A stretch of 64,000 nt of DNA from Corynespora cassiicola. Taxonomy: Eukaryota; Ascomycota; Dothideomycetes; Pleosporales; Corynesporascaceae. Location of the stretch: assembly GCA_022059125.1 (NCBI GenBank), contig JAEUWY010000008.1:248001-312000 (forward strand), in the 5' to 3' direction. Position numbers and translations under genes: made by a program. The notes beneath the pieces were generated by a model. The model was not told where the DNA came from. It saw only the letters and a list, made by a program, of their open reading frames with translations, and ran no database searches. This document shows positions 57,388 through 64,000 of the stretch, one piece after another. How positions within the stretch are numbered: position 1 is the first letter of the stretch; every line of letters begins with the position of its first letter.

Positions 57388-58975
57388 CTAGATTTGTATA
57401 CCCCAGTTAAACAATCTACCGGCTACCAAAGGTGGAACAAAAGGCGATAGGCAACCGAAAGATGCGCTAGCCCCGTTTACCTTTGCTAGATGATGTTTTG
57501 ATTTCACGGTATTCGTGATGCTGTAAAATATTAGTTGCACTAAACTAAGGTACAATGCCACTTACAGGATGGATGAGTAGGTATAACCGGTCGAGGACAG
57601 CACGAATTTCACCACAAGATCTAAAGTAACCGCTATGCTTGCTCCAGGATGCTTCAGTAGCGCTGTAAATGGTGTTAAGAGATATGCGAACCCGTAAATC
57701 CAGAGACAAAGGCCATATACTCGCAGCGCCCGGAATACATTGACAATGCGTGGTACGAATAGGTACTGTGCCAAAATAGCGATAACAGCTTGAACGAGGA
57801 GTATTAGCCCAATCTGTTTGGTCAATAAACCGAAACCATGCCCAAACTTCAGCGTCGGCTTGTATTGAGTTGCCTTCATAGTTGATGTGGGTGTTGCCAG
57901 AAAGATCGGCATGATGACATCAGATGCTACCTTGTGAGAAGCAAGGAAGGACACTGAAATTATTTGTTGAATAACTTGATTTGTAAACACTTGGGACTGA
58001 GGCTCGTCGGCGGTTGCGCTGTTCAACTGGCCATTTTGGCGCTCAATGTCCGTTGACAGCCCATCAGCCCCCCTCCTGAGGCCTTTGCGCAATCTTCGAT
58101 GTTTCATTGAACACATTTCATGTTACAATGTGGAGTTTACCTCTTACTTGCGAGCCTACGTTTGGCTTATCTTTCCGAGAAGGTAAGGTCTCCTCTAAGA
58201 AGAGGAAGCAAGCAGTAAATGTTATAATCAATAACGCAACTACGGCCAAGTTTGGTAGGAAGAAAGGGAATGTAACCCAGAATTCTGAATGCGAGAACCC
58301 CCGATGACGGGGCCGACTAGATTCCTGGAGCCTATCAGGGAACTCCTGGCACAGACGGAAAGAATTTACCCAAGTGCTCGAAGGTAAGGTGTGATGGAGA
58401 ATGCTTTGGCTGATACTTGTTTAGCGCGACCAAAAACGGTCAAAACGATCCTTCATCGGCGAAGACCCGATCTCACCTTGTTGTTCCCTTCGAGTTGCCA
58501 ACTCACCGACGCATGTTTGAACAACTCCTACATTGGGGTTCATTAGACCTCCAATTCCTCTGGCAATGGTAGCCATATACATATTTCTTGAGAGGCCGAA
58601 GAGCAGCGTGGATATAATATTCCCCAAAATGCCAATAAGCAAGGTATTCCTCCGCCCTATACGGTTCGCTACCCATGCCCAAGGCATACCGCTGATGAAC
58701 TCGCAAAAGGTAAAGATGTATACCAGTGCTCCAGCCCACAATGCAATGTTCTTCTCGCTTATTGCATGGAAAGTGTGTATCATGAAATATGCGTACAGGA
58801 ATATGCTGGTCCATGCGACGGCCTCGGTGAATCTAATGAAGCCTGAAGTGATTATCAGCGATATCCTTGGGGAAAGCATCTCATGGATACGGAATGTAGA
58901 ATACACACCTAACATATACAGCTGGAGCCTCAAGCCTCTGACTGACGTGGAACTAGAATTACTCTGCATACACAT
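57388..58975 (-). pseudogene. DHA1-type MFS transporter, apparently frameshifted
   Basis: The traceable exons are 58909-58975, 58477-58842, one from 58409, and 57520-57388 after a 57566 donor. They rebuild a DHA1-type facilitator: the TM2-3 loop (Trp-Val-Ala-Asn-Arg-Ile-Gly-Arg-Arg), Arg-Gly-Ile-Gly-Gly-Leu-Met-Asn-Pro-Asn, Pro-Val-Ile-Gly-Gly, Phe-Leu-Glu-Glu-Thr, and a C-terminal Ile-Thr-Asn...Asn-Gly-Ala-Ser-Ala. The frame fails at the C-run 58298-58302, where one more base would restore it. The splice around 58100-58165 is unclear, and TAG at 57388-57390 comes before the last expected membrane span. It could be a real pseudogene or a functional gene with a sequencing error. Substrate unknown; drug or metabolite efflux is typical. 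Confidence 0.6.
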
Positions 58976-61900
58976 GTTGAAGGAGTATTGAGCAAATCCA
59001 GGCTACGGAAAGCGAGGCGGAGCAGGTCACTAATCAGATCCAGGTTCACTCGTACCTTGTGCGACTGCTTTCAGAAGGCGATGGCCGTGCCGCTTCGGCT
59101 CCGAGGAGCTGAGGCCAATATATCCAAGCGATGAAAATTAACCGACCCAACAGCCTATAGGAGTAACGTGGGCACATCAAAATGAATCATGATGCTAATA
59201 GCTAGATAGAAGAATACACTGATTTTTTAAAGTATGTAGAGTTAGAAATATAGGAAGAAGTATTATATCACGGATAGGGCGATGTGGGTGCCGAAGATTA
59301 GATTGACTAACAACATGGATGGAGCTATCAAAATCCCTGTGTCGCTCAAGAGATAAAGAAAAGTGCATCTGGAGCGTCAGTTGGTATAGCACCATGCTCT
59401 CGCCCTGAGAGCTCCGGAGCAGCTCATTGAGTCCTTGGCCAATCTCTGGGGGGGGGGGGCGTAATCATGGGAAATACTCAGAACACTGACAACTAACTCG
59501 TGGAGCAGAGATTGCTCGAACTTTTATGACTATGTGATTACAGAATACACGAAATCACAAAGGAACGTCGTTGGGTTTTCGCCCTTTGCCGCCATCTAAT
59601 ATCGACAAGCTCTCCGGGCGACACCTACACACTCGACTGTGCACCTCAAAGCTTTGGATATTCAGAAAACCAGGCATTCATTAGCCACTTTAACATGCAA
59701 ATGGCAGATACGAAAGGGAGTTCACATCCCTTTTCACCTGGTACTTCAGTGTTGTGAAAATAGGACGTCGCCATCCATTATCAGCAACACACATTCTTAG
59801 TTTGGATTAAGATTACCCATTTCGACCATGAGGTTTAAAATTCTGGCTCTGTAAATGACTGTGGGTAAGCCTACATAACTGATGCACATTTGGGTGAACA
59901 GGCGATATGATCTGTGCTCACGGTCCGATCTACTTTTACATGACAGATGTCAGTGTGGAGGTTCCGTAGACTAGGTACATGGCTTGCGATGGAAGCTAGC
60001 ATTGACTTTGTTGCCACGACAAGTCTTTCTGGTTCTTGAAGTAACCAGAGACCTCCCATGTCAAGAAATGTAATAAGCGATCATGACACATGTTCCTGAA
60101 GATGGCACAAAACACCCGCCACCCGTATATCTTGGCTCTATGACCTACTTACCACTGATATGGACGACTAAGGCGTCCGTAAGACTAATCATCGGAGATA
60201 TAGTAGTACGACCTGTGTGAATATGATTACTATTCACTGGCGATCTCCAGACGGAGATATTCGCCAACTTGGATGAAATCGCTGGGCATGAATCTCCGGC
60301 ATTCTTTTCCGGGGCTCAGCATGTAGCCTCGTTCGCAGATCTCCGATGTCCGATGTCGTTATTCGTCACTTTTTTGAGAGCCGAACTACTACGAGTCATA
60401 CACAAACTCTACACGGCGGCTCCGCGTGGCCTCCGAGACATTTTCTTACATATCACGGAAAAGTCAGGCACGTAGATCCTTCTAGACTTTAGGTGTACCA
60501 GTACCAGTAGTAGGATACATGAGTCCTATTTTAGTCTGCAGTCGCTACTGTTTACCCAAACTCGTACGGTTTCCTGCACACGTTGCTCGCAACCCAAGCG
60601 CGTCGCCCAATGATCGAATGAGACTTGTGTAGTCGATCGACGTGTCACTCTGGGCCGCCACTATCCATTTCCTCTTCCGGGCCCGGGTTACATGTCGGGC
60701 CAGCCACGTTTCTGGGGAAGCCTACAAACTTCCGCCTTCCAGTCCACGTTTCAATGCCCCACACAGCGCCAGTCAGGAATAAGCGCTGTTCGAGCCGATG
60801 CGGCGCCAAAGCCGACGCGGGGTACAGTCTACGCACTCTATGAGCCCCCTTCTTGACTCGCTCAGCTGCGATGGTACCAACCGACAGCGATCATGAGCTA
60901 AGATCCAGCTTATTTAGGGAATTGGTGAATCATTTAGCGAACCTGTACACTGTGACTCGCGGTGATTTCTTCAAGCACAAAATAAGCGTGCGCAAATGTG
61001 TTCAATGAAGATCGCGGGGCACATGCGATCAATGCATCATAGTTCTGGGATCGCCATCAAAAGGATTGTAAGCGTAGAGCCACAAGTATTCAAGCAGTTT
61101 CGGTGTATTTTGCTTATGGTCTTGGGGTAAGCCACCTAATGACACTAAGGGTATTAACGCTCCGGCACTTGAGTGCGCACTGCCCTGCTGTTCCCACAAG
61201 GTTCGACCTTATAAAAGATGTGACCCAGTCACACAAGAGCAAGCTTGAGTAATCAGAGATGCATATGTCAAGAGAGCAACAAGAAAGGTTTTGTGTTGTG
61301 TTGGTTGATGTAACACGGTAGCTTCATATAGCTGAGAATCCATATATCTTTGAACCATGTTCTGTCATTTATTGTGATTGGACCTGGTTATCGGCCGTTT
61401 CGATCTTGCAAGAAAACAATTCCCAAGTCTCGTCCTTGTGGTTTCTGGCAATTGACAATAGAGATGTGATATTGAGACATTCAGTCGCTCCATCAGAGTA
61501 AAACATCACGTGGGAAGGATTGTTCCAGATACCGAACATTGAAACTATTCGAGCATATCCTAATCTTTAAACATCTGCAGAACAGCCGGTCTATGACACA
61601 AATCCTCCTCGTCTTGACCATACACATCTCCATTTCATCTCCTGAATCCCTGCTTAGTCAACCGGCGCAATGTCCGGCCAAACCTCCTAGCAGCCCTACA
61701 GCAGCCTCACTCTTTTTTTCTTGACGGTTCATTTCAGATGGCGTCGTCTCGAGCATAGCAAAGCGCATCCAGTGCCATCAAATCCATCTCGGAAATCTTC
61801 CGCCTATACACGTCACCGCAAACTCTCTCAAATCCCATGCCCACGCCCTGAACATCAGCCATCAAACGTCAAAAAGGCATGTCCCCCCCACAAAAGACCC

Positions 61901-62240
61901 GACATCGCACCACTCCCTCGGCAAAACCCGATTCAAACTCCTCCACTTACCTACAAGGAGGTCCAGGCCCGTCTAATCCACCAAGCAAAAAAGCGCATCC
62001 GCGAGGCCCTAGCACAACCCAAGGCTGCCCTACGAGGAGAGCCCCACTATAATTTGACAATTTTTTTCTTCATTCACAACTCTCTCTCCCGGCAGAGGAG
62101 GCCGTGCCCATCCATGTAGACGTATTACTATTTTTGACGTGGGCGCGGCGGGTCCGACACGCGGAGTGCGGGTCCCAAAACGCGACCGAGGGACGGCAAA
62201 TCCATACCGTACCCACACCTGCCATGCCACGCCATGCCAC

Positions 62241-62271
<31 letters not shown>

Positions 62272-64000
62272 CCGCTACTGCGCCCGGCCGTACCTGAACG
62301 TGAACCCTCCGTGGTGCTTGAAGCGCACTCCAAGAACCCAAGCGTGCAATGCGTTCCACTACCCAGGGAAGAAGGAGAAAATAAAAGTAGCACCGACACC
62401 GAAGTCGAGAGCTCCAAGAGCTTGACAAGCAAAGAGCGAAGGAAAAAAAAAAGAGATTGCCAACCTTAGCACATCTTACTCAGGGGGTACAATTTTGTAC
62501 AAGGGGAACGGTAGTTGGTGTAGAGATGAAGACGGCGCAGCACATCGCATCGACATCTGCGCCGCTTGATTGGCAGGGAACGCACTTCCCAGGCGCAGCG
62601 CGGAGCCTACAAACCAGCGCCAGGGACCCGGCGCTCGGGAGTTTCAGCTTGAATAAAAAGACACACAGGGGAGTCGAGCGAGCGAGGGGAGCATCCACGC
62701 AACGCATCATTCCGGCGACGCAGTGCTCGGCGCCGAATCCCGCACCGCACCGCACCGCACCGCACGCGCAAACCGCACATCCCATCTCGTACCCGTATAT
62801 GCCCAGTTGTGTACCGACGCCTTGTAATGTAGCCGTGTGTTTGTGTGTACCTCGGAGCGCACGTCCTCTTGCTCAACTACCGACAGCGATGCTCTCCCTC
62901 TACCTGCCTTCCTATCCTTACACGGCACTTGCCACCATCTCCCATCTCCCGTCTCCCGCGCCGCCCATCTCAATCTTGCCTCGCCATCCCACCTCCCGAA
63001 CTCTCCCTATACGTCCATGACCCCTCCTCTTCCTCCTCCCCCCCCCAAAGTAAAGCATAGCAGCAGCCCTCCGAGGGAGCAGTGAGCGCGCACAAGACAA
63101 GCGTCCGACATGCACTTCTCGCCTGCCTTGGCATCGGCCAGCAGCGCCCAGACCCGCGGACGCGCGGGGAAGCGCGCGGGTTGTGGAGCACGCGCGTTGC
63201 ATGCTAATGTCCCTCGTCGTCGTCGTCGTCGTCGGTCTGCCTCGTTCCCCTGCGTTTGCCGCCGCCGCCGCCGCCTGTTGTCCTTCATCTCCAAATCTCT
63301 GAAAAGCAGAAGAAGAAGAAGAAAAGAAAGGAAGGAAGGAGGAGGACGGCAAGAAGGCATCTCGCGCCCGTGGCGAACCGTACATGCAACGAAGCCATGT
63401 CCCCGTCATCCTATCCTTCAGATCAAAAAAAAAAAACAATCAAACTCCATGCCTCCTGCAAACTAGAAAATGCTGCCTCTACATCCATCTGCTGTACCTA
63501 CCCAGAACCCCACTCACTCACTCACTGTACACTGCACCCAGCGCCACCCCATCATCGGCGAAATTGCGCGCCGAACCGCCCAAAACCAACCCATTGGCCA
63601 CAACGCCCTCTCTCGAAATTTCCCCCAAGGCGCAAAAAAGCAAAAAAGCACACATGCCCAACCCCTTCTTCCTCTTCCCCCTTCTTGCTTCGTCAGGCAA
63701 ACAAACAAAACAACGTCGCCCGAGGCGAGAACTGCCGCATGACAAATACCCGAACACCAATCAATCGGTGACGGAGCGCCTACATGCGTGCGGGAACCGC
63801 CTGAACCTTCTCTGCCCCCCTGAATACACCGGCCTGCGCCTGCCATGCCCCTGCCATGCCCCGACACCCCCCCCACGCGACATCTGACATCCAACGTGTA
63901 CCAACACGCACAAAAAATAGAAACACAGCTCTCTTTTTCGGGTTTGAAACCCCAGACATTTCGAAACGTTTGCATCTTACTCTTTCTACCTATGCTTTCT
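58976..64000. other. Gene-free 5 kb to the window end
   Basis: No supported gene. 59-61.7 kb has balanced composition with only short frames. A 45-codon frame at 60861-60998 starts with ATG and looks protein-like but is unsupported. From ~61.7 kb GC rises again and the frames become Pro/Arg/His-rich, which I take as compositional. A poly-G run lies near 59447-59459. A return to core-type DNA near 61.7 kb is likely. Confidence 0.45.
62242..62271. repeat. (CCCATG)n hexamer repeat
   Basis: Five perfect CCCATG units, preceded by two imperfect GCCATGCCAC decamers. Non-coding. Confidence 0.9.

Noticed and set aside
60861..60998. 45-codon frame starting with a plausible ATG
   Set aside because: It is too short without homology, and the surroundings are gene-free; a small secreted protein is unlikely as no signal peptide is visible.
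61721..62119. 132-codon frame near the right end
   Set aside because: It is basic and Pro-rich with no recognisable domain; I could not support it as a gene.
1..64000. tRNA, rRNA, CRISPR arrays and telomere repeats
   Set aside because: I looked for box-B-like GTTCRANNC contexts, direct-repeat/spacer arrays and TTAGGG runs and saw no convincing case. A covariance-model scan would be needed to exclude tRNAs.

Overview
The window is nuclear DNA of a filamentous ascomycete (Pezizomycotina). The intron style (about 50-110 nt, GTRNGT donors, short branch-point-like sequences), the gene families and the RIP-like AT-rich transposon relics fit Sordariomycetes, probably Hypocreales; the order is an inference. 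Genes lie on both strands, most contain introns, and exon structures below were traced by hand from reading frame and splice sites.

Region 1 (about 1-38.2 kb) is GC-rich core genome. In order it holds: an edge-proximal Ser/Thr-rich single-pass membrane protein; a SUR7/PalI four-span membrane protein (-); an unknown fungal protein (-); a Ser/Pro-rich unknown fungal protein (+); a seven-exon penta-EF-hand protein (-); a MEF2-type MADS-box factor of the RlmA/Rlm1 kind with a ~100-residue Gln tract (-); a 4.8 kb gene-free stretch with a canonical Rlm1/MEF2 site; an Msb1/Mug8-domain polarity protein (-); a six-hairpin glycosidase-like protein (-); a coiled-coil protein with a C-terminal Zn2Cys6-like Cys cluster (+); a Cu(I) P1B-ATPase with four N-terminal metal-binding motifs (-); a GRF zinc-finger protein (-); and a GT34 glycosyltransferase (+). 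Several belong to cell wall, polarity and membrane organisation (Rlm1-type factor, Msb1, SUR7, GT34), but no operon-like logic is implied.

Region 2 (about 38.2-59 kb) is a lower-GC accessory island. It carries an intact secreted M43 metalloprotease, head-to-head with a broken pepsin-like aspartyl protease; a metallo-beta-lactamase-fold gene killed by two in-frame stops; intact ERG4-type sterol C-24(28) reductase and ERG3-type sterol C-5 desaturase genes on the same strand; a nested transposon between these two sterol genes; an intact secreted GH43 glycosidase; and a DHA1-type MFS transporter that looks broken by one homopolymer indel. The nested transposon is a RIP-degraded 2,124-bp Tc1/mariner element with ~235-bp inverted repeats and a TA target duplication, sitting inside a pogo/Fot1-like transposase relic.

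Region 3 (about 59-64 kb) shows no gene I can support, only low-complexity DNA and short repeats. I saw no tRNA, rRNA, CRISPR or telomere repeat anywhere.

The most notable part is the accessory island: paralog-like late-ergosterol genes and secreted hydrolases among decaying genes and stacked transposons.
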